The notes: generated by a model not told the origin, from the letters alone. DNA of 64,000 bases from Cladochytrium replicatum (GCA_025526935.1 JAHLKD010000002.1:537001-601000); one strand, 5' to 3'. Positions 1 to 11,400 are shown, counted from the stretch's first letter. Translations and numbers: made by a program.

Positions 1-2457
1 CAGGAGAATGCAGCGGAAGCACGGCGCAAGGCAGCCAGTGCTGCAGCGGAGCTAGAGACGGCTCGATCGGTGGAGGCAAAGCGAGTTTCAGCTCTGGATG
101 ACTTGGAGAAGCAGTTGAAGGTGTCCCAAGAGCTTGCCAGCCAACTCCGCATCGAGGCCGAACTGGTAGAGGCGGAATTGGCCTCAGTGAAGGCTGCCGG
201 AGCCAGTCTTCGCACTCGTTTGGATCGCGCCAACATACCCGACGGCGAAATGGCGCAGCAGAGCGGGCGTGGGAGCGAGGTCTCTTCACAAAACGAAAAT
301 GGACCTCCAACGTTGGCAGATCGATTTTGTGGTCTGTGGCGAGCAGAATGCAGGGCCAACCACAAATTGCGTGAAGCTTTGGATTTATCAATTGCTGAAT
401 GTGACAGATTGAAGAGGGATCGTGATCAGATTCGAGCATTACTTGCAGTGTCATCATCATCTGACGATCAGCACTCCGATATGCAAGAGCTTGGACCAAA
501 GGACTCGGCATCACAACAAGCTTCCCCAGTTTTACCATCTGCCCAATTTGTTTTGAAAGATGCAGCTGTACCAACAGTGAAAACACTTGGAACTAGTGAT
601 TATCATGGACCTACAGCGGATGTTTTCCAGAGCTTTCCAGTTGGCCAATCTTCCCCTCCACAGGGAAACATTGGACTGGAAATTGTTTCAGCACTCCAAC
701 AAACTGGGCTTCTCACCAAACGATCAGAGAAGTTAGACCAGAATGCTCTAAACAGCATACCTCTTTTTGCTGGGACTTCTTCTTCAGGCCAGGCTGATGA
801 TGCCAGCTCAAATGAGTTAGGGAAGTTTTTCAAAGCAGTGACAAAAGTTGCAATTAGTCAAGCTTGGACAGAACCAATGCAAGCTCAAGCTATGGTGCTA
901 CGGTTCAAAGATAATTCTGCAGTGTCACGCTGGTGGGACGATCGTGATGAACAGTGGAGGCGTGAGCGTGTTCAGGATTTGGAAAAGCCAGCACAGCGTT
1001 ATCTAGCAATTATAGAAAAAAATAATGGAGATTTGAAGCAGTGCAGTGAGCAAGAGCGAGTCTTTGCCACCTCTTGGGAATTTATAGATAATATTCTGTA
1101 TCATAATGCTGGAGGTTGGAAGGTATTTGTACCAACTGAGGTTGCCGAAGCAACTATCCTCCAGGATAGACATGAAAGAGGTGGTCATTTTTCTGCTGAA
1201 AAAATGTTTGCTGCATTAGCTACAGTCTTCTGGTTTCCAAAGATGCTGCATAAGATCAGGAGATGGGTCAAAGGTTGCCAGGTGTGTCAAGATCATGCCC
1301 GAGCACCCCCTCATTCAACTTTCCTCCGGAATATTGCAGCCATAACTGGTCGTTGGGCTCATTCATCTTTAGACAATGCAGGTCCATTCTGTGGTTGTCA
1401 TCCATTGATTGGCATTCTTGTTGTAGTCTGCTGCTTCTCTTCACGATGTCATCTCTACAAGTGTAACATCAACCCAACATCCGAAGAAGTTGGCAATTTG
1501 ATATACGAGAGATATTATCCACTCCATGGTTTACCAGAGAGATTCACATCAGATAGAGGATCTGCCTTTGTTAGTGGGATGATGCAGACAGTCCTGAAGC
1601 GATTGGGAATCGAGCAGCATTCTAGTACAGCTCATCATCCACAGGCTAATCCATATGCAGAGAGCACAGTGAAATTGGCAGTTGCAGTTCTATCCAAATT
1701 AGCTGATGCAGTGTACGATGGGGATGACTGTGGGTTAGCATGGGAGTGTTACCTTCCGATGGTTGAGTTCGCAATCAATTCACAAGTTCGAGCCAGTAAT
1801 GAACCTTTGGGAGTTACCAGATTTGAACAGGATTTGGGATATAATCCCACTGGTCCAGGAGCCCTTATCGATTCGTCAGAACATCGTGCCCTACGGTCAG
1901 CTGATGCAGAAAGACTAGTCGATCGATTGAGGGAATTGCAAATCCAGTGCACTACACTTTATTCAGAATATCAGGAGTATTATAAAAGAGCTCAGGACAC
2001 TAAGAGGCCAATTCCAATATTCAAAGTTGGAGACGATGTTATGCTCACCACCAAGCATATGAAGTTCTATCAACGGAAACTATCGGAATCTTGGGTTGGT
2101 CCATTTGTCGTTGAGGAAGTGGGCAAGTATGACACCTACCGTCTTGCACTTCCCAAAAAGTTTTCTCGTGTCAATCCTTGGTTTCATGTTTCAATGTTGA
2201 AGAAGCATGAACCTCCTGCTCCCCGGCAGCAAGGTCGAGATAGGCCAGAACCGGAGCTCGAAGAAGATGGTGAATGGTATGAAGTCGAACGAATAGTGGC
2301 TCACCGGAAACATCGCGGGAAACTCCAGTTTCGTGTGCGTTGGTTAGGCTATCCGCCCTCTGATGACTCCTGGGAACCTGCTGACGAACTGGAAGAACAT
2401 TCAGCTGACACTGTTGCAGAGTACAAGGAGCGTGCAGGTGTTTTCATTCTTTTTTGA
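1..2457 (+). CDS. Ty3/gypsy chromodomain integrase polyprotein (5' end outside window)
   Basis: The frame is open from base 1, so the N-terminus lies outside the window. The first ~110 residues are a charged coiled-coil-like segment. A Gln/Ser-rich linker and a gag-like stretch follow (RWWDDRDEQW near residue 300). Then comes an integrase: an HHCC zinc finger (HERGGH ... CQVC, about 1185-1290), a DDE core with LDNAGP, TSDRGS and AES, with 35 residues between the second D and the E, as in retroviral-type integrases. A chromodomain closes the protein (WYEVERIVAHR, FRVRWLGYPP, SWEP, about 2275-2440). Chromodomains of Ty3/gypsy chromoviruses target insertion to marked chromatin. No protease, reverse transcriptase or RNase H lies between the gag-like part and integrase, which is unusual. 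The product could be a non-autonomous element or a domesticated integrase. Confidence in the integrase-chromodomain call is very high. Confidence 0.93.
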   Translation, partial: QENAAEARRKAASAAAELETARSVEAKRVSALDDLEKQLKVSQELASQLRIEAELVEAELASVKAAGASLRTRLDRANIPDGEMAQQSGRGSEVSSQNENGPPTLADRFCGLWRAECRANHKLREALDLSIAECDRLKRDRDQIRALLAVSSSSDDQHSDMQELGPKDSASQQASPVLPSAQFVLKDAAVPTVKTLGTSDYHGPTADVFQSFPVGQSSPPQGNIGLEIVSALQQTGLLTKRSEKLDQNALNSIPLFAGTSSSGQADDASSNELGKFFKAVTKVAISQAWTEPMQAQAMVLRFKDNSAVSRWWDDRDEQWRRERVQDLEKPAQRYLAIIEKNNGDLKQCSEQERVFATSWEFIDNILYHNAGGWKVFVPTEVAEATILQDRHERGGHFSAEKMFAALATVFWFPKMLHKIRRWVKGCQVCQDHARAPPHSTFLRNIAAITGRWAHSSLDNAGPFCGCHPLIGILVVVCCFSSRCHLYKCNINPTSEEVGNLIYERYYPLHGLPERFTSDRGSAFVSGMMQTVLKRLGIEQHSSTAHHPQANPYAESTVKLAVAVLSKLADAVYDGDDCGLAWECYLPMVEFAINSQVRASNEPLGVTRFEQDLGYNPTGPGALIDSSEHRALRSADAERLVDRLRELQIQCTTLYSEYQEYYKRAQDTKRPIPIFKVGDDVMLTTKHMKFYQRKLSESWVGPFVVEEVGKYDTYRLALPKKFSRVNPWFHVSMLKKHEPPAPRQQGRDRPEPELEEDGEWYEVERIVAHRKHRGKLQFRVRWLGYPPSDDSWEPADELEEHSADTVAEYKERAGVFILF

Positions 2458-2513
2458 GTTTATCTGATGACATGAGCTTTGGTGACCCAAAAGCTCATCT
2501 TCGAGGGGGCACC

Positions 2514-3121
2514 TGTTAAATTCTGTGTACCCTTGGAGGGCTTACCCATTGTTTTGTGCAATAGGCTTTTCTCTTGGGCTTGAGAAGTTTTTATGCTATT
2601 GCTCGATTTATGTTTTGGGCAGTCATGCTGTTTATTTTCTTTATTGTAATTGTTGAATATTCTTCTGTGTGGGAATATTTATTGCGGTGTGAGGGTGGCT
2701 GGTTCCTTGAGACAGTGGAACAAACCAAACACTCACACACCACAGGTATAAATAAAGGAGACAGTGGAACAAACCAAACACTCACACACCACAGTCTTCC
2801 TGGTTAGCAATCCCAGCCTTGATTTGTATTAGCCACAGAGTGCTTGTGTGCAACAAGGGAATTTGCTTTATCATCACCCCATATTCAACTGGGCCAAGAG
2901 ACGGAACCTGGAGCTGTTGTGCTAGCTAAAGTACAGCTAAACACGCCCTACCGCTGCCAGGAGAAGCCCTTGGTTTTTAACACCAGTCGAGCAAAGAGGC
3001 ATCCTTTTAGGAAGAGGTCACGGGTATTATATCAAGAATATCTGTTATGTAGTAGTGTGTTATGTGTATGGTTGTAAAAGTGACTGTAGAAATAGAGTCC
3101 TGTTACGTTCATAATCCAACA
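2514..3121 (+). mobile_element. Putative 3' LTR of the Ty3/gypsy element
   Basis: The candidate LTR starts TGTTAAATTC right after a purine-rich tract (about 2501-2509), the expected polypurine primer site, 56 bases past the integrase stop. It ends ...CCAACA, giving TG...CA ends and a TGTT/AACA terminal inverted repeat. It carries a TATA box and an internal tandem repeat. The 5' LTR lies outside the window, so neither the right edge nor a target-site duplication can be confirmed. Confidence 0.6.
2709..2794 (+). promoter_or_regulatory. 37-bp direct repeat around a TATA box inside the LTR
   Basis: A 37-bp unit beginning gagacagtggaacaaacc occurs at 2709-2745 and again at 2758-2794 without mismatch. 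The 12 bases between them contain TATAAATA (2747-2754). A repeat in U3 flanking the TATA box is typical of an LTR enhancer/promoter. That role is inferred from position. Confidence 0.5.
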
Positions 3122-3326
3122 ATTTGGAAGATGCAAAACAATGGTGATGACAGGCGCGATTCTTTTACCTCTAATTGTCACGTGAACCAAGATGTCGTAC
3201 GTATGGACTTCTGAAATATTGCTTCTACTTTGAAAGCAAAATCACTTTGTTTGAACAATACTCATCATTCAAATACAAAAAGGATACACAAAAACATGTC
3301 CAGAATCTTGGTAGTAGTGTCCCAAT

Positions 3327-3584
3327 CATGTAACCTCTAAACAACATGAACTCTATCTTTCTGAAGGAAGATGTTTCAAATGCTGTTCTAAGAATTTTCC
3401 GTGCTCCTTTCCTAGACGCCCAAAGTCCAGTCGCTTCAGTGTGAATAACATTACTCAAATTGAAGACACCAATTTTGACGATGATTTCTTGGACAATATT
3501 CTTCTAAACGATGAAGACTTTCCCTATGAAGAATCTCCTAATGAAGCTGAGGAAGATTCTCCTGAATCATCAGAGGAAAACTAG
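3327..3584 (+). pseudogene. Retroelement gag zinc-knuckle relic
   Basis: An open stretch with no start codon encodes a segment ending in GRCFKCCSKNFPC and then an acidic tail with a stop at 3582. The normal Gag knuckle is C-x2-C-x4-H-x4-C. Here the two first cysteines survive, but the Gly and His positions are substituted and the spacing to the last Cys is altered, so the zinc site is probably dead. It lies 200 bp downstream of the LTR in the same orientation and probably belongs to a different, older element. Confidence 0.45.
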
Positions 3585-3837
3585 AGATTATGGTATTGAC
3601 GTGAGTACTCTACATTGCATTGAACAAACTCTAGAAATCACATCAGTACCAATCATTGAAGTCATCAGTGACACCCCAAGTCCACGACTACTGTATTGGT
3701 TAAGCCAAGGAATGATATTAATTCTGTAACAGTATGTAGACGAGTCCAATCCTGAATGGATTGAATGCGATCTGGATCCACACTGACAGTGCTATGACCA
3801 ACAAAGAGCCCCCTTGCTACTAATTGGAGGTGTCTGT

Positions 3838-4012
3838 GATGGTCTTCAGGTGTGTCTGAGTAAAATCAAAATGTCATCAATATAGACAAGAACAAAATCA
3901 TCAATATAATCACGGAATATCTCATTCATTAGGCTTTGGAAAGTTGCAGGAGCATTCTGCAGTCCAAGCAGCATTACAGTCCACTCAAAGCGAAGGAAAC
4001 CATTACGTCAGG
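3838..4012 (-). pseudogene. Ty3/gypsy reverse-transcriptase fragment
   Basis: The minus strand encodes a short uninterrupted piece of a Ty3/gypsy reverse transcriptase: [18 protein letters not shown], then [12 protein letters not shown] and [11 protein letters not shown], followed by a stop. The catalytic YIDD box is at 3873-3884. The orientation is opposite to the integrase ORF and the gag relic, so at least two insertions, or an inversion, are represented. The fragment has no start codon and covers only the palm region. Confidence 0.8.
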
Positions 4013-4028
4013 TCATGTTTGACCAGGC

Positions 4029-4083
4029 ACCCGCCAGGTCACTGCCGGTAGGTGCGGCAGTACCTGACCTGGACCCACCGGGT
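4029..4083. repeat. GC-rich imperfect inverted repeat (hairpin)
   Basis: The left arm CCAGGTCACTGCCG (4034-4047) pairs with 4055-4072, interrupted by a 3-base bulge, around a 7-base loop. An outer ACCCG/CGGGT pair (4029-4033 and 4079-4083) extends the stem. It starts 17 bases beyond the RT relic. It could be a terminal structure of a transposon or a foldback element. Confidence 0.5.
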
Positions 4084-4940
4084 TTTTGCTACTCAGGAGA
4101 GGAGAGATCGAACTTAAGTTAGAACAAGATATTTACATAAACAGGTCTCTGTGGACAGTATGATATTTTACAAACACTATTGTAAAGATGTAAAAAACTC
4201 CATTAAACAATCACAAGTTGATAGGTGGAACAGCCAAAATCAGTTTCTGTATCTGGTTCCTATCGTCAGTGTTCCATCCACTACTGGTTTTGTCCTTTGC
4301 CAACCCGGTCCTGATGAACCAATCAATGTCTTGATTTGAAAGCATGAACTCCTTGAACAAACCTGCCTTCCAAGGTTTCCTAGGCCCTGGGAATTCTACC
4401 AATCGCCTTGATAGCCGACAAGATGCTTCTTGGGCCGCCCTGCAGGACCCAAATCAGAATACAGGTAGCACCTTCATGCCATTCGAGGATGCCGCGAGCG
4501 CACGTGCCTCCTTGCAGTGCAGCAGGTTAGACGTCAAGCGTCTGCGAGCTGAGAACTCAGAGACAAACCAGTTGTGGTTTTGAACTTTCGGAGCAGATGT
4601 GCTGGAAGGTATCGGCACACGATTTCAAGAAAGCATGTAGGAGCGAAGTAAACATGCCCAAATGGGGTCCATGGCAAGAGGTGATTCAAAATTGATTTCA
4701 CGTGCACTTTTCGCGAGTGCAGTACGTATGCAATGGCATGCATGACTCCCATCTCAATGAAAGGCTTCCTCCGCTCGCAATGCTGAAAGGAAAATACGAT
4801 GGCAGCGGTGATCTGCGGTTCACGGCTGGAAATCACGGTTTGACACATGAGGAGATGGATATCACCATCAATGCCAACAGACCGAACCGCGCATTCTTTG
4901 GGCTCGCATCCCTGCATATTCTCCAGCTTACTTCAGTACC
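4084..4940. other. No recognisable gene
   Basis: Short frames exist on both strands, but none has a family motif, a spliceable structure or a clear coding bias. The stretch lies between the retroelement relics and the leucine-rich-repeat relic and is probably decayed transposon or pseudogene DNA. Confidence 0.4.
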
Positions 4941-4944
4941 CAGT

Positions 4945-5540
4945 AGTCTTGGTGCATGGCTGGCAAAAATTTCTCGAAACAAATCTTATGCTCAAAAGAG
5001 TGATAGGAAGGTTGCCCCAAAGGTCGAGGTGAACCAAAGGGCATCCGACGGTTACGGGATACTTGAAGGCCTCAAAGACGTTCTCGCTAAGTTTGTTATG
5101 TCGTAGCGACAGGCGCGTGCTGACTCGCGGCACCATTTCAGCGAGTGATTTCGCACACCACTGTCGGTGATACTGTTGTGATCCAAATCAAGATTGGTTA
5201 CCGACCGACGAGTCGCCCATGCGCTCGCGATGCGCTTGGCATCCGCATGAAGGGGGAGGTTCCACAACGCGAGAGTCGTGAGCATCTCGTTCCGCTCCAG
5301 CAAATCACACCCTGATAAGCGTGGGAACGTTCCCAAACAAAACGATCGATGGTGCATGTAACCTGGTTGCTTACGCATTCGGCAACGAGCATGTGCAGTA
5401 TCTTTTTCTGCCGAGAGTACAGAGCAGCACGTACAACATTTTGAAGAGCGGGATTGGGTCTGACATGAAGATCAAGTAGCTGAAGCGAAAGCGGAGTGTG
5501 GATGTGTACATTAGCGTTATGCAGGTTCCATTTGTTTTCC
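4945..5540 (-). pseudogene. Leucine-rich-repeat gene relic
   Basis: Minus-strand pieces carry RNase-inhibitor-type leucine-rich repeats: EMLTTLALWNLPLH, then SVTNLDLDHNSITDSGVR, then in another frame RLSLRHNKLSENVFEAF and PLVHLDLWGN. An upstream piece (LLDLHVRPNPALQNVVR) joins through a plausible GT-AG intron (about 5321-5383). A one-base frame change near 5140, too short to be an intron, breaks the next repeat. I found no start codon and no intact downstream exons. A sequencing error at the frame change cannot be excluded. Confidence 0.45.
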
Positions 5541-5584
5541 GCCCCCCAAGAAAGAGCTCTGATTGCGGTTCAATATTTCTTAAA

Positions 5585-5630
5585 TTTTGGCATCGGCATT
5601 TATTACTTAATTGAAAGGGCATTTATTACT
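5585..5630. repeat. Two-copy tandem repeat, ~23 bp
   Basis: The unit gcatttattacttaattgaaag is followed at once by a copy differing by one base (aatt to agtt). It lies in the intergenic space between the LRR relic and the nitrilase gene. Confidence 0.6.
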
Positions 5631-5897
5631 TAGTTGAAAGCAGTCCCTTAATAAACTCAAATGTCAGAAAGAGCAGCAGAATATAAGGATGTGATCTTAG
5701 CACGTGGAGACTCCTGGTCGTCAGCGAACCGAAATAGAACAGAATGCTAGGTGCGCTGTTGTATTGCAAGGTCAGGAGAATTCAAACACAGTATTGCTGT
5801 AATACAGATCATAATAACATAATAACGAACAAATTTGCATAGCGAATAAAAATAGAGGCGTTAGAAAATAGGGTCACATGTAAAGGCCTTACACAAC

Positions 5898-7254
5898 ATG
5901 ATAGCCGCCGTTGGTCAGGTTCGCTTCTTGTATTATTTGGGTGCCTTAGGTGAGGGACTTATCCAACTTTATAGTTATGTGCTACGAACAGAGTTGCGGA
6001 CAACCTCTCGAAATGTGTCGGACTAATAACCAAAGCTGCTCAACATGGTGCCAAGGTAAAAGCATTTGAGGCGGATTAAAGGTCATTTGAATCCTAATTT
6101 TTGACAAAAATTAGATGGTATTCTTGCCAGAAGCAAGTGATTTCATTGCCGATAAAGAAGAAGTGTGTGAGTTCGTTTCAAGTCCTTTTGAAACCCCGCA
6201 AAGAGAGCTTAAGTTCGTTGCCGTTACTCAGTCGGGCTGACGGAAACATTGAGCAGCTCAGCGTTCGTACGAGGATTACAAGAAGCTGCAAAATCTTCAA
6301 GTATGTTTGTGTCAGCTGGCGTGCATGAGAAAGTCGTCGATGATGCACTTGAAACACTGGTGCGAAATACGCACATTGTCATCAACGGATCGGGAACTAT
6401 TTGCGGGATTTATCGAAAGGTGTGAGACACAGGGCTCACTCTCAATTATGTGCGCTGAACAACTTGAACATAGTTACACTTATTCGACGTGGTATGGCTA
6501 TCAAAGGTGTCCGAGAACTTGCATAATTATTTGCCTCGAAACAGAACATTTCCAATGGACCGGTTTTGATGGAGAGCCGGACGACGTTAAAAGGGACCGA
6601 AGGTGTGAGATCAGCATGACGTGACATGCAGCGGTGGTTGATCACGAATGCATCTAGTGGTTTCACCGATCGCTACGCCGATTGGAAATGTCGGACTTGG
6701 TGTATGCTATGATCTTCGATTTCCAGGTTAGAACATCGTTTGCTTACAGGTTATTGTAGACTCAAGTTGGCTGTGTCATTTTGCAGAGTTTTCGACCTTG
6801 TTGCGACAGCGCGGAGCAGAGATTATAACATATCCAAGTGCTTTTACGGTCAAAACAGGACAAGCTCACTGGGAGGTAAGTGCGTGATCCTGTAAGACCT
6901 TCGGATGTGTAACCACATGCGCATTCACAGGTGCTCCTTCGAAGCCGAGCGATCGAAACACAATCCTATGTCATTGCTGCCGCTCAAGTGGGGAAGCACA
7001 ACGCAAAGCGAGAAAGTTACGGTCGTGCAATGGTAACCCTCCTTACACTCTGACTTTTTGGGGTACTTTAACCGTTAAGCTTATCAAAGATCGTTGATCC
7101 TTGGGGTAAAGTGGTTGCGGAATGCGTGAATGAAACTGGTGATTCTGATCTTGCTTATGCAACTATCGACCTGGAGTATCTAAAGACAGTGAGGAGAGAT
7201 ATGCCTGTTATGGATCACCGACGAGACGATGTGTACCAACTGAAGGAGATTTGA
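5898..7254 (+). CDS. Nitrilase-superfamily C-N hydrolase (deaminated glutathione amidase type)
   Basis: Ten exons give 280 residues: 5898-5918, 5975-6055, 6115-6166, 6232-6419, 6474-6491, 6545-6602, 6658-6726, 6787-6875, 6931-7032, 7090-7254. All introns are GT-AG and the phases close. The product matches the Nit1/Nit2 branch: MIAAVGQLCATN at the N-terminus, the catalytic Glu in [12 protein letters not shown], the Lys in YRKLHLFDV, the nucleophile Cys in [10 protein letters not shown], then [31 protein letters not shown] and [11 protein letters not shown]. The Glu-Lys-Cys triad is intact. The family hydrolyses omega-amides such as deaminated glutathione (metabolite repair) in cytosol or mitochondria. 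Exon 5 is only 18 nt. No long open frame covers the gene, so simple ORF scanning misses it. Confidence 0.9.
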
Positions 7255-8400
7255 AAAATACACAGTAGAAATTGTTTTCCATTCTGGATTGTTTCTTTTG
7301 CTACGGTAATTCTCCGATTGAGATCCGGAATGAGATCGCCTGTGTGCGTCCGATCTTCTCCGATCTCTGCGATCTGCATAACAACATCGAACCTCTGCAG
7401 GAACGCATGTGACCAAGTTCAGACCCAGTGTCACTCGTCGATGGAAGCTGTTCACTTTTAGGAGATTTGGAAAAGAATTAGGCACTCTCCTGACCGCTGT
7501 TCTTTTGAGGCGCTCGGTTTTCCCTTGGGGCCAGAAGATTTTGAAACGTACACGTGCACCTGTCACAAACACTCCTCCCACAACGCAGGGACGTGCACCA
7601 TCAACACCTCCTAAAGGTGAGATTAGCACCACCACCACCACCACCACCACCACCACAGCTCAGCACTTTGACTTTTTTGCCGCTGATTTACGTTTGTTAA
7701 ACCTGCACGTGAACTGAAACCCTTTACAGTCCTCAACGCCACTACACCAGGGAACGGTTCCATCTTTACAGACCCGAGAAAACAAACCGCAGCTCACATC
7801 TGACTGAAATAACATTGAAGAAAGAATCTGGCCGCTTGTTTCGCGTTGGTGCATTGAATCAGTTTGGTGGGATCCGCTTGTCCACCAGAGGTTCTGGCAG
7901 TTCTGCAAATTGCATCCAGCCTACTTTGCGTTACTCGCTTTAAACTCAGCGACAGAACCTTCCACCACTCAAAACAAACTCCTCGGTGGCTACAAAACAA
8001 ACATTCCTTCACCGGCTCGCTCGTGGCAGACACTTCTGCAATAGGTGTGCCCTTTGGGCGGCCTCGAGTGCCTTTTTCGGTGAGCTCTTTCCTCTTTATT
8101 CTCTTCGCTGAAGAGCGAAGCGGCGTACTTGCCCTCACATAACAGGCTGAGTTGCTGGCTAGCGTGGGACTTGCACGGCTTGTGTATTTGGGGGTGGATC
8201 AGCGCTAATGATATTTATTGTTTTCATCTTTCAACGTGCTCTTCTGAAATTGGCTCGCTCTAACTCAACGAACAGTTTACCAACCGAAGCTCGAATACTT
8301 CACGTCACACACACGTTCGTACGGGCAGACTCGCTGAGTAGTCCCGATCTCCTTGTTAGGGGTGTGCGTTTGCTGCATGCTCGTTGGACAAAAACAAAAC
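7255..8400. other. Intergenic region and GATA-factor upstream region
   Basis: I see no supported gene. A perfect (CAC)10 microsatellite sits at 7627-7656. A minus-strand open frame near 7794-8138 contains an AT-hook-like RGRPKG but no ATG. CT-rich stretches near 8080-8300 are compatible with a fungal promoter or leader for the following GATA gene. Confidence 0.45.
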
Positions 8401-11400
8401 ATGGGCGACAACTTTTCGGCTGCCTCCCGCAATGCTATATCATCTTCGCTGGGTGCGGGTGCTTTGGGGAACTACTCTCAGCAAATGACATCGGAGTACG
8501 CATACAGTTTTGGTGGTGCTACTCCAGATTTGAGTGGAACAGCCTCCGAACCTTTTCAGAACTTACAGACTGAGCTTAATGACCCGCAAAAGCAATTTCT
8601 TCCGACATATTCCGAACCCGGACAGCCTAGCCTGCAGGGACAGTCGTCAAGAGGCTCATCAGCAGAAACTTCACAAAGCGCATCGAAGCAGCATGATCAG
8701 AAAAAACGTGAAACTGCAGAAGAACGTGGTGCGCGCAACCGCCAGCTTTTGGTTGCCGCAGATTCCGGTGCAGATGCAGCTAGCGAGTTGCTGCCTTCAT
8801 TATTGAGCAGTGCGCGCTCTCCAGCAGACAGTCACGATTTTTGGAAGCTTTGCACGAAAGCAAAGGATGCTCTGCCCAACGGTGCACGACTCGAAAATCT
8901 TACTTGGCGACTTATGCATATGAGCTTATCAAAAGAGAAAGCACGGAAAGAGAAGGAGAAAGAGGGGTCGCCTTCGACAACGGAGTCCTCGGCATCGCCT
9001 CCTCCTTCGACGAAGTCTGGTGAAACGGACACAGTGATGCAGGAGAATCGAAATTTGCAATTTTCTCGTACCAATGACAATATTTACGCTTCAGCAAGCG
9101 CAGCCTCGCCGAGCGCATTTTCAGAGCAACTTTTTAATGCGGGTATGCTGCACGATATGAAGGGGTTTATGGAATCAATGGTTGGGAGTGGGATCGAACA
9201 GCAGCTTGCAGCCGCAATGGGGAATGGAATTTTCCCTGCAACAACAGCTTCAGCGAGCATAAATCCAGAGCTTGATTTTTCACATCCTATGAGCCAAGGA
9301 CAATTTGTTGATTTCCAGTATCCGCTCAGCCGAAAACTGCCAACATCGCCAGATTCAATTAACTCAACAGATCCACATCCATTCAGAGAAGCGCAGGTAC
9401 ATTATTTTTGTGTGAGTGAGTAATGTTCTTGCTTTCTTATCCAGCGTTTTAAGGCCGTATATATACAGCGTCAAACGGTTCCCCCGACTCTTCCATTCTC
9501 CTTTTCAGCTCCAACACATGCTACCCAGCCGATCCAACCGCACAACTTTCTGGACTTTTCTGCTCCTTATGAACTTGGTGATATGGTTCTGACGGATGCC
9601 CCATATGATCCTATGCAGATGCAATTCACGGATGGCAGCGATATCGAGTGGTCGCGATTTATGACTCTTGATCAGCTGTCAGATTCGAACACACTCTTAG
9701 ATGACTCGTCTTCCCAAACTTCCGCTCCACCAGCAACTGCTGCAGCTTCACTTTCATTGGGTTTGCAGCATTCTCCGTCACCCGAGCCTTTTGTTAAGCA
9801 GCCGCTTACACGGCGTCAACCTGCGAAATCTAGTCAGTTATCGTTCCAATCCAGATCGAATACATCCACTACTCTATCAACGCCTGCGTCAATCAGCCCT
9901 ATGTTACTGATGGGTAACCAAGGAAACGCATCTGGGATTGATCTAACGGCACGGCCGAATGCGTTCGCTCAGCCGATGGTTGTGAAAAGTGAGCCCGCAA
10001 ACGAGACATCTGATGATGCACCAGGCAGTCTTGGTTCTTCACTTAGCGGAAGACCATCACAAATATCTAGTAGCCACGATCAGTTGTTGTCTTCATCTCC
10101 TGTGAATCCTAGTGTAGCAGATCAGCTCTCCACCTCGACACCTAGCGTTGCGATGGGAAAGAAGAGACCAATGAGCAGAAAGAGTACTGGCGGAGGAGCA
10201 AATGGAGAAGGATTCGCGAACTATCCGGCTTCATATAATCCGCCGTTCTCAAACAAAGATTTAAACAACGCCAACACACAATGTTCGAACTGCGGAACTA
10301 CGAACACCCCGCTCTGGAGGCGAAACGTGTCTGGAGAGCCTCTATGCAATGCATGTGGGCTCTTTTATAAGTTGCATGGTGTGATGAGGCCAGTTTCTAT
10401 GAAGAACGAGGTGATTCGGAGACGCAATCGGGGGAAGAAAGAGGGACCGGAAGTCGCGACACCGAAGACGCCAAGGGGTGGCGGTGCTTCGTCGAGCTCG
10501 GTGGTTGCGCATAATGCGGAAAGCGGCGACAATCCTGAAATCGGAGCGAAACAACCCGTTATTGGTGCCCCAGCAACGCAGAGGTCAAGCCTTCTCTCAA
10601 CTGCGTTTAAGGGGCAATCGGGGAGCTCGTCTGGTGGAAGCGGCGATAGTGGGGCCAATGAGAAGGCCGCCATTGCTGCGGCAGCAGCTGCAGCTGCTGT
10701 TAATCAGTTCAGTGCTTTGATTCCACAGAGAGATGGGAGTAGTCCTATGGACTATGTTAGGTCCTCTGTTCCTGGAGGTGGCCAGTCAATGGCAGCTTCC
10801 TCTTCCAGATTTCAAGTTGGCTCTGCTCCGTCGACTTCTGGAGATTTGACATTGAGCGCATCACTTCCGGTTACATTCGGAATGGGACTGGGGAATACGT
10901 TCTTGGCCAACTCGACCCCAAAGGCAACCCTTTCTGGCACTCTAACGGGGACCTCGTTTGGAAACTCCGTTCAGCTCGGAAGTTCTGCACCAGCCGGACC
11001 TCGATTTGACAACTCTGGGGCACAATGGAGCTCGCTTGCCAACCGAGCACAAATAGTAAATGCCCCGTCTTTCATTAATACCGCTGGTGCATCCACAGGT
11101 GGCGCTCGCATAGATGGACCATTCAGCTCTTCTTACGCTCCCACGACTGGGTCCTACTCAGATAGGAAGAGTCAACAAGGTCGGGATAATGGGCAACAAA
11201 ACAGCAGTTCCTCCGCAATTGATCCTACTTTGATTCCGAAGTCAGGCAAACGACAACGAAGAGAGTCTTCGGATGTTCCCATGTATGACCACGAGTTTCC
11301 GGGCGGAGTACGTCCGCAATCGATGGATACTCCTTCCAACTTTAGCGGCGCATCAGTCAATGGTGCACATTCCGTCCAGACTCCTTCTGTCGGACAGATT

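Noticed and set aside
7627-7656. (CAC)10 as a CRISPR or regulatory array
   Set aside because: It is a simple trinucleotide microsatellite with no spacers. No CRISPR-like array exists in the window.
7794-8138. A minus-strand frame with an AT-hook-like RGRPKG
   Set aside because: No ATG in the frame before an upstream stop, and no supporting splice sites or homology. It lies in the GATA gene upstream region.
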